Source of the DNA: JANMAT01 sp031359995
Lineage (GTDB): Bacteria > Actinomycetota > Acidimicrobiia > Acidimicrobiales > Ilumatobacteraceae
Reading direction: 5' to 3'
Length of the DNA stretch: 64,000 bases
Assembly (NCBI GenBank): GCA_031359995.1
Contig: JANMAT010000213.1
Location: forward strand, 1 to 64,000
This document shows, piece after piece, positions 25,788 through 34,389 of this stretch (position 1 is the stretch's first letter; each line of letters starts with the position of its first letter). The position numbers and the translations under genes are program-made. A model generated the notes under the pieces. That model was not told the DNA's origin, did no database searches, and was given only the letters and a program-made list of their open reading frames with translations.

Positions 25788-26270
25788 GTGGCCGTGAGCA
25801 CATCCCCCGCTCCCACGTGGACGTTCCGCCAGCGTGTGGTTCTGGCCGTGTTGCTCGGCACGGGGCTCCTGCTGATCATCGCCGGCCTGGGGGCGGCCAA
25901 GACGGGCGACGACGACGTGCGCATCACCGATCCGGCCATCGAGCGCCTCATCCCCAAGCCGGGCGATCTCGTGCTGCGTCAGGGCGAGGTGGGCATCGAC
26001 CTCGCCCCCGGCTACACCGGTGAGCTCCAGATCGATGGCAAGCAGCTGACGACCCACACGATCGGCCAGACGGACACGCCCTCGCCGTTCGACCAGAACT
26101 TCGACGTCCAGTTCGACGCCGGCCAGGCCACCCTGCTGTTCACCCCCCGTGTGGGGGCCGACATCGAGACGTTCAGCCCGGGTCGCCACACGATCACCGC
26201 CCGCTACTGGCGCACGCTGCAATCTCGCAACGAGAGCCGCGTGTTCACCTGGCAGTTCGCCGTCAGCTGA
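25788..26270 (+). CDS. Single-pass membrane protein of unknown function
   Basis: About 160 residues: a short basic cytoplasmic start, one transmembrane helix (VVLAVLLGTGLLLIIAGLGAA) and an extracellular domain of about 110 residues rich in beta-type sequence (GELQIDGKQL, QATLLFTPRVG, HTITARYWRTL). No Cys pair or known motif. Start is uncertain: GTG 25788 and GTG 25794 are both plausible and ATG 25770 adds a His/Gly stretch. It is divergent from the PASTA kinase and its stop directly abuts the ligA stop, so the two converge with no gap. Confidence 0.65.
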   Translation: MAVSTSPAPTWTFRQRVVLAVLLGTGLLLIIAGLGAAKTGDDDVRITDPAIERLIPKPGDLVLRQGEVGIDLAPGYTGELQIDGKQLTTHTIGQTDTPSPFDQNFDVQFDAGQATLLFTPRVGADIETFSPGRHTITARYWRTLQSRNESRVFTWQFAVS

Positions 26271-28304
26271 TCACGCCGGCGGAAGTTCGCCGGTCTCGAG
26301 CAGGTGCCGGAAACCGACCTCGTCGAGCACGGGCACCCCGAGCTCGGTGGCCTTGGTGACCTTGGCCGCGCCCGGCTCGGCGCCCACGACCACCGCCGTG
26401 GTCTTCTTCGACACGCTGCCAGGGCTCTTGCCGCCGCGGTCCTTGACGGCGGCCTCGGCCTCTTCCCGGTTGAACCCCTCCAGCGTGCCGGTCACCACCA
26501 CGGCCTTGCCCACCAGCACCTGGGGCAGCACCGAGTTGGCCACGTTGCCGAACTCGACCCCCGCGGCGCGCAGCTTGTCGACGAGCGTCCCGTGGCGCTC
26601 GACCGCGAACCAGCGCACGATCGACGCGGCGATCACCGGCCCCACACCTTCCACCGTGGCCAGATCGGCCTCGCTGGCGGTCATGATGGCGTCCAGGTTG
26701 CCGAAGGCGTGCGCCAGTGCCTCGGCCGCCGCCGGGCCGAGGTGCTTGATGCCGAGCGCCACCAGCAGGCGGGGCAGGGGTCGGTCCTTCGAGCCCTCGA
26801 CGGCGCTCAGCAGGTTGGTGGCGCTGATCTCGCCGAAGCCCTCGAGCGTGCGCAGCTGCTCCTTGGTGAGCGTGTAGATGTCGGCGGGGTCCTGCACGAA
26901 GCCGGCGTCGCTGAAGGCGAACACGGTGCGCTCGCCCAGGCCCTCGATGTCCATGGCGCCGCGCGACCCGAAGTGGATGATGCGCTGGTCGCGCTGGAAC
27001 GGGCAGTCGGGCTCCACGCAGCGCGTGTCGGCCTCGCCTTCGGCCCGCACCAGGGTGGAGCCCAGCGGGCACGGGCACGTGGTGGGGAAGGCCCACTCGG
27101 CCAGCCCGTCGGGTCGGGCGCTGAGCACCGGCCCCACGACCTCGGGGATCACGTCACCGGCCTTGCGCACCACCACGATGTCACCCGGGCGCACGTCCTT
27201 GGCCTTGACCTGGTCGGCGTTGTGCAGCGTGGCCATGCCCACGGTGGAGCCGCCCACGAACACGGGCTCGAGCACGGCGAACGGCGTGGTGCGGCCCGTG
27301 CGCCCGACCGACACCTGGATGGCCCGCAGCAGCGTCGTGCGCTCCTCGGGCGGGAACTTGAAGGCGATGGCCCACCGGGGGGCCTTCGACGTGAAGCCGA
27401 GCGCCTCACGCTGGGTCAGGTCGTCGACCTTCACGACCACGCCGTCGATCTCGTAGGGCAGGTCGTGACGATGGGCCTGCCAGTGCTCGCAGAACGCCAT
27501 CACCTCGTCGATGGAGCCGACGGTGCGGATCTGCGGGTTCACGGGGAAGCCGAGCTCGGCCAGCCACTCCAGCGTCTCGTGGTGCGTGGTGAACTCGGGC
27601 CCGCCGGTGACCTCGCCGAGCTGGTAGCACCACATCGACAGCTCGCGGTTGGCGGTGACGCGCGCATCCTTCTGGCGCAGGCTGCCGGCCGCCGAGTTGC
27701 GCGGGTTCACGAACCGCCGCTCCCCCGCCGCGACCTGACGCTCGTTGAGCGCCTCGAACGCAGCGACCGACATGTAGACCTCGCCCCGCACCTCGAGCGC
27801 CTCGGGCAGGGCGGTACCGTGCAGGCGCTTGGGCACCCCGGCGATGGTGGCCACGTTGGCGGTGACGTCTTCGCCGACGCGGCCATCGCCCCGCGTGGCT
27901 GCCTGCAGGTAGCGGCCCCGCTCGTAGCGCAGGCTCATGGCCAGCCCGTCGATCTTCAGCTCGCACCCGAACCGCGCCGCCGCCCCGCCGAGGCCCCGGG
28001 TGACGCGTTCGCCCCACGCCACCAGCTCGTTGCGGGCCATGGCGTTGTCGAGGCTCGTCATGGGCACGCGGTGCACCACGGGGCTGAACGTGGCCGACAC
28101 CGGCGCGCTGCCCACCCGCTGGGTGGGCGAGTCGGGCGTGATCAGGTCCGCATGCTCGGCCTCGATCGCGCGCAGCTCGTGCACCAGGGCGTCGTACTCG
28201 GCGTCGGCGATCTCGGGATCGTCGAGCTCGTGGTAGCGACGATCGTGGTAGGCGATCAGCGAGCGCAGCTCGGTGGCGCGCACGGAGGGATCGGGATCGA
28301 CCAT
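26271..28304 (-). CDS. ligA: NAD-dependent DNA ligase
   Basis: Seals nicks in replication and repair using NAD. The 677-aa protein shows the full LigA order: domain Ia (YHDRRYHELDDPEIADAEYD), adenylation domain with active Lys117 in CELKIDGLAMSLRYERG, OB fold, four-Cys zinc finger (CPCPLGS, CVEPDCPF), helix-hairpin-helix region (GVGPVIAASIVRWF) and a C-terminal BRCT domain (about 595-677). TAGTGT lies 7 nt before the ATG, so it has its own start signal although the MetE-like gene lies 31 nt upstream in the same direction. Confidence 0.96.
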   Translation of the reverse strand: MVDPDPSVRATELRSLIAYHDRRYHELDDPEIADAEYDALVHELRAIEAEHADLITPDSPTQRVGSAPVSATFSPVVHRVPMTSLDNAMARNELVAWGERVTRGLGGAAARFGCELKIDGLAMSLRYERGRYLQAATRGDGRVGEDVTANVATIAGVPKRLHGTALPEALEVRGEVYMSVAAFEALNERQVAAGERRFVNPRNSAAGSLRQKDARVTANRELSMWCYQLGEVTGGPEFTTHHETLEWLAELGFPVNPQIRTVGSIDEVMAFCEHWQAHRHDLPYEIDGVVVKVDDLTQREALGFTSKAPRWAIAFKFPPEERTTLLRAIQVSVGRTGRTTPFAVLEPVFVGGSTVGMATLHNADQVKAKDVRPGDIVVVRKAGDVIPEVVGPVLSARPDGLAEWAFPTTCPCPLGSTLVRAEGEADTRCVEPDCPFQRDQRIIHFGSRGAMDIEGLGERTVFAFSDAGFVQDPADIYTLTKEQLRTLEGFGEISATNLLSAVEGSKDRPLPRLLVALGIKHLGPAAAEALAHAFGNLDAIMTASEADLATVEGVGPVIAASIVRWFAVERHGTLVDKLRAAGVEFGNVANSVLPQVLVGKAVVVTGTLEGFNREEAEAAVKDRGGKSPGSVSKKTTAVVVGAEPGAAKVTKATELGVPVLDEVGFRHLLETGELPPA

Positions 28305-28311
28305 GCGGTCG

Positions 28312-28317
28312 ACACTA
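28312..28317 (-). promoter_or_regulatory. -10 hexamer of ligA
   Basis: TAGTGT on the minus strand, exactly 7 nt before ATG 28304, inside the 31-bp gap after the MetE-like gene. Confidence 0.45.
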
Positions 28318-28335
28318 CGCGCGGACGCGGCGCCG

Positions 28336-29334
28336 CTACGCGCCGAGCGACAACCGGGTGGCGACGGCCTGCGTGGCCGTCTTGCCGGCCAGATCGTTCA
28401 CCGCGGCCAGGATGCGCGCCGCCCCGTCCAGGTCGTGGAAGGCCAGCCCGCACGCCGGGGTGATGAACGACTGGCGCCGCAGTTTGGCCGCGTCGCAGCC
28501 GTACTGCACGAGCTCGCACCACACCGCCGACAGCTCCCGCCAGTACCGGTCGGCCGACCCGGCCATGGGGGCATGGGTGGGGATGGCGCCCCACGCGACC
28601 CAGCCACCGCCGTCGAGGAACCGTGAGATGGCGCCGGCGGCGTCGACGATGCGGGGGTGCAGCGGCATCGACAGCACGCGTGGGCCCACGGCGAGCAGCG
28701 CGGCCACGTCGGTGGTGGCGCAGCAGTGCAGCCCGGCCGGCGCATCGAGCTCGATGGCGGCGAGGGCACCCGAGGTGAGATCGAAGCAGGCGTCGGTCGA
28801 CAACGGGAAGCCCACCTCGAGGGCGTCGGCCAGCCGGGGCTCGTCGACGAACACGATCTGCTGGCAGCCGGGCAGGTGCTCGCCGACGTAGCGGTACATG
28901 GCCCGCACGGTGAGGCGCACCGCCCGCACGGCCACATCGAACGCGGTCTGCGGCGGCAGGCCCTGCTCGAGCAGCGCGACGCCGAGGGTGATGGGCCCGG
29001 CGATCTGCCACTTCACCATGCCCTGGCGGCCCTGGGCCACGCGGCAGAACGCCCGCAGGCTGGTGAACGACGGGTGCTCCAGGTCGGGCACGATGGCCGC
29101 CGACGGATCGACCCGACCGGCCTGCACCTCGAGCGAGCCGTCGGCGGCGAGGCGCACGCCGCGCACGGCGTGGGCGACCTGGGCGATCATGCCCTCGGCC
29201 GGGATGGCCCGCGGCAGCGTCGGGATCGCCGGCAGTTCGGGCAACGTCTCCAGCACGAAGGCCGCGGCCGCCTCCGGATCGTCATGCGGAAGGCTTCCTA
29301 TGCCGGTGGCCGCCCCACTGGGCAGTTGGATCAT
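28336..29334 (-). CDS. MetE C-terminal domain-like protein (cobalamin-independent methionine synthase family)
   Basis: A 332-aa TIM-barrel protein related to the catalytic domain of MetE and to uroporphyrinogen decarboxylase-like methyltransferases. It begins with GIGSLPHDDPEAA, typical of the group. Possible zinc ligands are His and Cys in GLHCCATTD (about 222-230) and Cys in ITPACGLAF near the C terminus, matching the positions of the MetE zinc site. No N-terminal MetE half is present, so it may transfer methyl groups from a different donor. ATG 29334 or the GTG at 29340. No S-box or B12 riboswitch was seen upstream. Confidence 0.75.
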   Translation of the reverse strand: MIQLPSGAATGIGSLPHDDPEAAAAFVLETLPELPAIPTLPRAIPAEGMIAQVAHAVRGVRLAADGSLEVQAGRVDPSAAIVPDLEHPSFTSLRAFCRVAQGRQGMVKWQIAGPITLGVALLEQGLPPQTAFDVAVRAVRLTVRAMYRYVGEHLPGCQQIVFVDEPRLADALEVGFPLSTDACFDLTSGALAAIELDAPAGLHCCATTDVAALLAVGPRVLSMPLHPRIVDAAGAISRFLDGGGWVAWGAIPTHAPMAGSADRYWRELSAVWCELVQYGCDAAKLRRQSFITPACGLAFHDLDGAARILAAVNDLAGKTATQAVATRLSLGA

Positions 29335-29442
29335 GTTCACGCGTCTTCTCTCGGCCCTATCCCGGATCACGAGTGCGCGTTGCCGTGAGGCGGGAAGCTC
29401 CTACGCTGGCCCGCGGGGACCGACCTAGGCAAATCTCTAGGC

Positions 29443-30369
29443 GTGCCCTCCCGCTCCCGACCGCCCATCGACCGGACCTTGCTCTGGATCGCGCGCGGAG
29501 CGTGGGCGCTGCTCCCGCTCGGCGCCGGACCGGCCCTCGGCCACGCCCTCGCCGAGGCCAGCCGGCCCGTGCAGCTCACCGCCTCGCTCGGGCTGTGGGC
29601 GGCGTGGGGCGTGGGGCTCGTGGCCAGCCTCGTGCCCACCACGGTCAGCCTCACCACCTGGCGCCTGCTGGCGCCCGGTCCGCTGGCCGTCGTGGCGGTC
29701 GCGCTCGTGCACCGGAGCGACGGTGGCGCCGGGGCGCTGGCGGTGGCGGTGGCCCACGCTCTCGTCGTGGCCGTGCTGGTGTTCACGGGTGAGGTCGGCG
29801 AGATCTTCGTGCAGGGCTCGGCCTACGGGGCCGAGCACCGCTTCCCCCTGCGCGTACCCGGTCCGCTGCTGGTCGGTCCGTTGCCGATCGGCTGGGCCCT
29901 CGCCGCCGCCGGGCTGATGGCCGGACCGCTGCTGGTGGCGGCCGAACGATGGTGGCAGGGCGCGCTGGTCACCCTCTCGGGTGCAGCCTGGGCCGGCGTC
30001 TTCGCGCCCCGCTGCCACCGCCTCAGCCGCCGTTTCGTGGTGTTCGTGCCCGCCGGCTTCGTGATCCACGACCACCTCGTGCTGGCCGACACCGCCCTCT
30101 TCAGCGCCGACACCGTGCACGGCATGCGGCTGGCGCCGGTGAGCACCGAGGCGGCCGACGCCACCGGCGCCGCGCTGGGCCCGGCCCTCGAGGTGCACGT
30201 GGAGAAGGGCATGCTGGTCATGGCCGGCACCCTGAAGAAGCCGGGGGGCACCGCCCTGCACGTGCGCAGCCTGCTGGTGAGCCCCACGCGCCCCGGGCGC
30301 GTGCTGGCCCAGGCCGCCACGCGCCACTGGGCGATGGCTCACGACGCCGTGGCCCCCCCGAGCACGTAG
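29443..30369 (+). CDS. Multi-pass membrane protein of unknown function
   Basis: A 308-aa protein whose first 200 residues hold about five hydrophobic segments (for example ALAVAVAHALVVAVLVF and LPIGWALAAAGLMAGPLLVAA); the last 110 look soluble, with FVVFVPAGFVIHDHLVLADTALF resembling a PH-like or bacterial PH domain strand order. Function unknown. GTG 29443 is taken as start; a CCTAG..CTAGG inverted repeat (29424-29441) sits right before it, possibly an operator or a small hairpin over the ribosome site. The 3' end overlaps the convergent mnmA gene by 31 bp. Confidence 0.7.
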   Translation: MPSRSRPPIDRTLLWIARGAWALLPLGAGPALGHALAEASRPVQLTASLGLWAAWGVGLVASLVPTTVSLTTWRLLAPGPLAVVAVALVHRSDGGAGALAVAVAHALVVAVLVFTGEVGEIFVQGSAYGAEHRFPLRVPGPLLVGPLPIGWALAAAGLMAGPLLVAAERWWQGALVTLSGAAWAGVFAPRCHRLSRRFVVFVPAGFVIHDHLVLADTALFSADTVHGMRLAPVSTEAADATGAALGPALEVHVEKGMLVMAGTLKKPGGTALHVRSLLVSPTRPGRVLAQAATRHWAMAHDAVAPPST

Positions 30370-31379
30370 GTGTCGGTGTCGTCGTAGAACGCGACGCTCT
30401 GACCCGGGGCCACACGGCGGTGGGGCTCGGCCCACCCCAGCGTGGCCGTGCCGTCGCCCGCACAGGTCAGTCGACCCGACGCGACGGCACCGTGGGCGCT
30501 CACCTGCACGAGGACGTCGCCCCGCACCGGGCCATCGGTGGTGGTGACGCCGTGGAGCGCGGTGGATGCCACCAGCAGGTCGTCGGGACCACCGACCACC
30601 ACCCGACCCCCGGGCACGTCGACCTCGATCACGTAGCGCCGGTCGCCGCCCCCGATGCCGCCCACGCCACGCCGCTGGCCGATGGTGACGAGCTCGACCG
30701 CGTCGACCGTGCCGAGCGGCGTGCCGTCGGCCTGCACCACCGTCGCCGCCCGTAGCGGGATGCGCGCACCGAGGAACGCCGAACGGCCTTTGGCCGTGAT
30801 GAAGCACACGTCCTGGCTGTCGGGCTTGTCGGCCGTGCGCAGCCCCAGCGCGCCGGCGAGCGCCCGCACGTCGGCCTTGGTGCGGTCACCCACCGGGAAG
30901 CGCGTGCGCCGGAGCGCCTCCTGGTCGAGCATGTGCACGACGTAGCTCTGGTCCTTGGCCGTGTCCGCCCCGCGGGCCAGCCGGAAGCGGTCGCCCTCGG
31001 GCACGATGCGGGCGTGGTGGCCGGTGGCCACGGCGTCGAAGCCGAGCAGGTCGGCCCGCTCCAGCAGGCGGGCGAACTTCAGGTGGCGGTTGCACTCGAT
31101 GCACGGGTTCGGCGTACGCCCGACCGTGTGGTCGTGCACGTACGGCTGCACGACGTGGGTGTCGAAGTCCTCGGTGAAGTTGAACACGAGGTGGTCGATG
31201 CCGAGCTGCTGGGCGACGCGGCGGGCGTCGTCCACATCGGCCACCGAGCAGCACCCGGTGTCGCTGTCGCCGCCCCACAACCGCATGGTGACGCCCACGA
31301 CCTCGTGACCCTGCTGCAGCAGCAGCGCGGCGGCGACCGACGAGTCGACCCCACCCGACATGGCGACGAGCACCTGCAC
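30339..31379 (-). CDS. mnmA: tRNA-specific 2-thiouridylase
   Basis: Puts sulfur on U34 of Lys, Glu and Gln tRNAs. The 346-aa protein has the N-terminal PP-loop MSGGVDSSVAA (7-17) for ATP, the first catalytic Cys in TPNPCIECN (Cys96 aligns with the usual LCN Cys) and the second in SQDVCFI (Cys192), then the C-terminal beta-barrel domain. The GTG at 31379 is the best start, 5 nt after the cysteine desulfurase stop; ATG 31361 would cut the first strand before the PP-loop. Co-transcription with the desulfurase fits the known sulfur relay. Confidence 0.94.
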   Translation of the reverse strand: MQVLVAMSGGVDSSVAAALLLQQGHEVVGVTMRLWGGDSDTGCCSVADVDDARRVAQQLGIDHLVFNFTEDFDTHVVQPYVHDHTVGRTPNPCIECNRHLKFARLLERADLLGFDAVATGHHARIVPEGDRFRLARGADTAKDQSYVVHMLDQEALRRTRFPVGDRTKADVRALAGALGLRTADKPDSQDVCFITAKGRSAFLGARIPLRAATVVQADGTPLGTVDAVELVTIGQRRGVGGIGGGDRRYVIEVDVPGGRVVVGGPDDLLVASTALHGVTTTDGPVRGDVLVQVSAHGAVASGRLTCAGDGTATLGWAEPHRRVAPGQSVAFYDDTDTYVLGGATAS

Positions 31380-31384
31380 GACGT

Positions 31385-32512
31385 TCAGCGCTTCCGGCGC
31401 AGCTGGGCCACGGTGGCGGGCACGGCGGCGAGGGCGGCGTCGACGTCGGCCTCGGTGGAGGCGAAGCCGAGCGTGAGCCGCAGCGCGCCGGCCGCCAGCT
31501 CCTTGGGCACGCCCATGGCCGTGAGCACGTGCGAAGGCTCCATGGCGCCGGCCGCGCACGACGACGCCGCCGATGCGCACACACCGGCCCGCTCGAGCAG
31601 GTACAGCAGCGCCTCGCTCTCCACTCCCTCGATGCACACGTGGGCCGACCCGGGCACCTTGTGCTGGCGCGGCACGGTCTCGTGCACGCCGGCGACCGTG
31701 GCCATGAGGCCGTCGACCAGCCGGTCGCGCAATGCGCCGACGCGGGCGTTGGTCGCGTCACGCTGTTCGGCCGTGGCCACCAGCGCGGCGGCGAACCCGA
31801 CGATGCCGGCCACGTTGTGGGTGCCGCTGCGGCGGTCGCGCTCCTGGCCCCCGCCGAACAGCAACGGCTCCAGCTCGACACCGCTGCGCACCACGAGTGC
31901 GCCCACGCCCTTGGGGCCGCCGAGCTTGTGGGCGGTGACCGACACCAGGTGGCAGTGCTTGGCCACGTCGGCCAGGTCGAGCCACACCGCCGCCTGCACC
32001 GCGTCGGTGTGGACCCACGCCTGCGGCGCCCGCTTCGACGCGAGACGCGTCACACGCCTGAGGGGCTGCACGGTGCCGACCTCGTTGTTGGCCGCCATCA
32101 CCGACACGACGCGCGTGTCGGCGTCCAGGGCGTCGGCCAGGTCGTCGAGCAGCACCACACCGTCGCGGTCGACACCGACCACGCGCCCGCCCAGGTGCTC
32201 CACCGGGTGCAGCACCGCGTGGTGCTCCACGGCCGTGCACACGGCGGTGCCACCGTGGCGGCGCACCGCACCGAGCACGGCGTGGTTGTCGGACTCGGTA
32301 CCGCCGGAGGTGAACACGACCTCACCCGGCTGGCACCCGAGCACGTCGGCCACGCGGTCGCGGGCCTCGTCCACGGCCTGGCGCGCCGCACGCGCCAGGG
32401 CGTGACCTCCCGACGGGTTGGCGTAGTCGTCGGCGAGGAACGGCGCCATGGCGGCGCGCACCTCGGGCCGCAACGGGGTGGACGCCGCATGGTCGAGGTA
32501 GGCGAAGGACAT
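31385..32512 (-). CDS. iscS: Cysteine desulfurase (IscS/NifS type)
   Basis: A PLP enzyme that takes sulfur from cysteine as a persulfide. The 375-aa protein has YLDHAASTPLRP at the start, PLP-binding Lys196 in TAHKLGGPKG and the mobile-loop Cys319 in SAASSCAAGAMEPS; the short loop without a long insertion fits the IscS-like class. It leads an operon with mnmA (5-nt gap), so its main job is probably tRNA thiolation, perhaps also Fe-S assembly with NfuA. TAGCGT lies exactly 7 nt before ATG 32512. The symbol is by family; paralogues cannot be excluded. Confidence 0.92.
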   Translation of the reverse strand: MSFAYLDHAASTPLRPEVRAAMAPFLADDYANPSGGHALARAARQAVDEARDRVADVLGCQPGEVVFTSGGTESDNHAVLGAVRRHGGTAVCTAVEHHAVLHPVEHLGGRVVGVDRDGVVLLDDLADALDADTRVVSVMAANNEVGTVQPLRRVTRLASKRAPQAWVHTDAVQAAVWLDLADVAKHCHLVSVTAHKLGGPKGVGALVVRSGVELEPLLFGGGQERDRRSGTHNVAGIVGFAAALVATAEQRDATNARVGALRDRLVDGLMATVAGVHETVPRQHKVPGSAHVCIEGVESEALLYLLERAGVCASAASSCAAGAMEPSHVLTAMGVPKELAAGALRLTLGFASTEADVDAALAAVPATVAQLRRKR

Positions 32513-32519
32513 GGCGCCC

Positions 32520-32525
32520 ACGCTA
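32520..32525 (-). promoter_or_regulatory. -10 hexamer of the cysteine desulfurase-mnmA operon
   Basis: TAGCGT on the minus strand, 7 nt before ATG 32512; it overlaps the 3' end of the RDD gene. Confidence 0.45.
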
Positions 32526-33335
32526 GCGAGCGAGGCCGGCCCCGGCGCCGGCGTTGGTGATGTCGTGCTGGCGCCGCTGGTAGGCCGCCGCCACCACCAG
32601 CACCCAGAACATCGGATCGACCCCCGCCGGCACCGGCAGCCCGGCGTCGTGGCCGAGGCCGGCGCACAGCTGCCCGGCGAGCGTGGTGCGCGCACCGTGG
32701 GCCAACCCGGGCGAGCGCAGCACGTACGCCCGCAGCAGGCGGTACTGGTCCGGTCGCACCCGGCTGGTGTCGAGCCGGGTGAGGTACTCGTCCCACGTGG
32801 GCGGCACGGTGAACCACACCGCCTTCGTGGTGGTCTCGTTGGTGCGCCGCTCGGCCAGCACCAGCGTGCCCGCCACCACGTCGCCGAGCCGCTGGTTGCG
32901 GTGGGTGCCGAGCACCATCAGCATGGCCAGCGCGCCGCCCGGCGGCAGGAAGAAGTCGACGAGGCCGAGCATGGCCCGGATGGCGGCGTGGGAGAACCGC
33001 ACGGGCGCGCCCTCCACCGTGACGACCCGCAAGCCCATCGCCATCTTGCCGACGGTGCGGCCGTGCCACAGCCACTCGCTCAGCCACGGGTAGGCCACGA
33101 ACGCACCGAAGAGCGCCACGAACCCCACGACGAGCGATGCGGTCTCGCTCGCCCGGGCCACCAGCACCACGATCGTGAACACGAGCCACAGCGCGGCGAA
33201 CTGCAGCAGCAGATCGATCAGCGCGGCGGCGGCCCGGGTGCCCACGCCGGCGGTGTCGAGCTCGAGCAGCACCGCCTCGGGCGTGACGAGGCCACGCCGG
33301 CTGGGGGTGCGGGGGACGTCCGCGGCCACGACCAC
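32523..33335 (-). CDS. RDD family membrane protein
   Basis: A 270-aa protein with an RDD domain (about 25-160): GVGTRAAAALIDLLLQ (the Arg-Asp pair in R..A..D form), two or three hydrophobic segments, WLWHGRTVGKMAMGLRVV and HRNQRLGDVVAGTLVL, which are family marks. The C-terminal 100 residues form a soluble extension. Function of RDD proteins is mostly unknown; some act in ion exchange. It is divergent from the SpoIIM-like gene and part of the neighbourhood with DUF58 and MoxR. GTG 33335 has TACCGT 6 nt upstream. Confidence 0.82.
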   Translation of the reverse strand: MVVAADVPRTPSRRGLVTPEAVLLELDTAGVGTRAAAALIDLLLQFAALWLVFTIVVLVARASETASLVVGFVALFGAFVAYPWLSEWLWHGRTVGKMAMGLRVVTVEGAPVRFSHAAIRAMLGLVDFFLPPGGALAMLMVLGTHRNQRLGDVVAGTLVLAERRTNETTTKAVWFTVPPTWDEYLTRLDTSRVRPDQYRLLRAYVLRSPGLAHGARTTLAGQLCAGLGHDAGLPVPAGVDPMFWVLVVAAAYQRRQHDITNAGAGAGLAR

Positions 33336-33340
33336 CCCGA

Positions 33341-33347
33341 TACGGTA
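33341..33347. promoter_or_regulatory. Overlapping divergent -10 hexamers (RDD / SpoIIM-like)
   Basis: TACGGTA reads TACGGT towards the SpoIIM-like gene (12 nt before its ATG) and TACCGT towards the RDD gene (6 nt before its GTG), within a 23-bp gap. Both promoters would share the same bases. Confidence 0.4.
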
Positions 33348-33358
33348 CCGGCAACGCC

Positions 33359-34339
33359 ATGGACATCGACCGCTTCGTCGCCCGTCACCAGGATGCCTGG
33401 CACCGCCTCGGCGAGCTGAGCGCGCCGCGCCCCAGGCGTCGACCGCTCGACCCGGTCGAGCTCGATGAGCTGGTCGGCCTGTACCAGCGGGTGTCGGGCC
33501 ACCTGTCGTACGCCCGCACCGAGCTGGGCGACCCGACGCTGGTGACGCGCCTCACCAACCTGGTGGCCACGGCCAACGGGCTCGTGTACGGCTCGCGGGC
33601 GCGCCGGCGCGGTTCGTTTGCCCGCTTCTTCGCCGCCACGTTCCCCAGCGCGGTGTGGCGCAACCGCTGGTTCGTGCTGTGGTCGGCGCTGCTCACCATC
33701 GTGCCGGCGGTGGTGATCGGCGTGTGGATCTCGCACTCGCACGCCGCGCTGCAGGCCACCGCGCCCGCCGCGGTGCGCGAGGCGTACGTGAACCGCGACT
33801 TCGCCAGCTACTACACCTCGCCATCGGCCGCCGCCTTCGCCACCGAGGTGTTCACCAACAACGTGCGCGTGGCCATGCTGGCCTTCGCCGCCGGCATCCT
33901 GTTCTGCGCGTTCACCGCGTGGATCCTGGTGCAGAACGGCGCCAACGTGGGTCTGGCCGGCGGGATGTTCGCCGCCGCAGGGCAGCAGTCGAAGTTCTGG
34001 GGCCTGATCCTGCCCCACGGCATGCTCGAGATCTCGGCGGTGATCATCGCCGGCGGTGCCGGGCTGCGCCTGGGGTGGACCCTCATCGACCCGGCCGATC
34101 GTCGCCGGGCCAGCGCGCTCGCCGAGGAAGGCCGGCGAGCGGCGATGGTGGTGCTGGGGCTCATACCGGTGTTCGGCATCGCCGGCGCCATCGAGGGGTT
34201 CATCACCGGCCGCGGCCTGCCCACGGTGCTGCGCGTGGGCATCGGCGCCGCCGTGTGCGCGGCGTTCTGGGCCTACATCGTGATCCTCGGCCGTGACGCC
34301 ACGGCGCGCGGCGTGACCGGCCTGCCCCACGGCGACTGA
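33359..34339 (+). CDS. Stage II sporulation protein M (SpoIIM)-like membrane protein
   Basis: A 326-aa protein: a cytoplasmic N-terminal helical region of about 90 residues (FVARHQDAWHRLGEL), then a first transmembrane segment (WFVLWSALLTIVPAVVIGVW) and a SpoIIM/DUF95 core with four to five more, including the conserved LPHGMLEISAVIIAGGAGLRLG. In endospore formers SpoIIM helps engulfment; in actinobacteria the family sits beside RDD, DUF58 and MoxR genes, as here, and its function is unknown. Converges on the DUF58 gene through a shared hairpin. Confidence 0.85.
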   Translation: MDIDRFVARHQDAWHRLGELSAPRPRRRPLDPVELDELVGLYQRVSGHLSYARTELGDPTLVTRLTNLVATANGLVYGSRARRRGSFARFFAATFPSAVWRNRWFVLWSALLTIVPAVVIGVWISHSHAALQATAPAAVREAYVNRDFASYYTSPSAAAFATEVFTNNVRVAMLAFAAGILFCAFTAWILVQNGANVGLAGGMFAAAGQQSKFWGLILPHGMLEISAVIIAGGAGLRLGWTLIDPADRRRASALAEEGRRAAMVVLGLIPVFGIAGAIEGFITGRGLPTVLRVGIGAAVCAAFWAYIVILGRDATARGVTGLPHGD

Positions 34340-34350
34340 CCTGGCCCCCT

Positions 34351-34389
34351 TGACCGCCGCCCCGGGCGTGCCGGGCAACCGGGCGGTCA
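34351..34389. terminator. Hairpin between SpoIIM-like and DUF58 genes
   Basis: TGACCGCC at 34351-34358 pairs with GGCGGTCA at 34382-34389; further GC pairs are possible inside. The right arm holds the DUF58 stop codon. Confidence 0.5.

Noticed and set aside
29424..29441. Possible riboswitch or S-box between the MetE-like and membrane protein genes
   Set aside because: Only a small CCTAG..CTAGG inverted repeat is present; none of the conserved SAM or B12 riboswitch cores is found.
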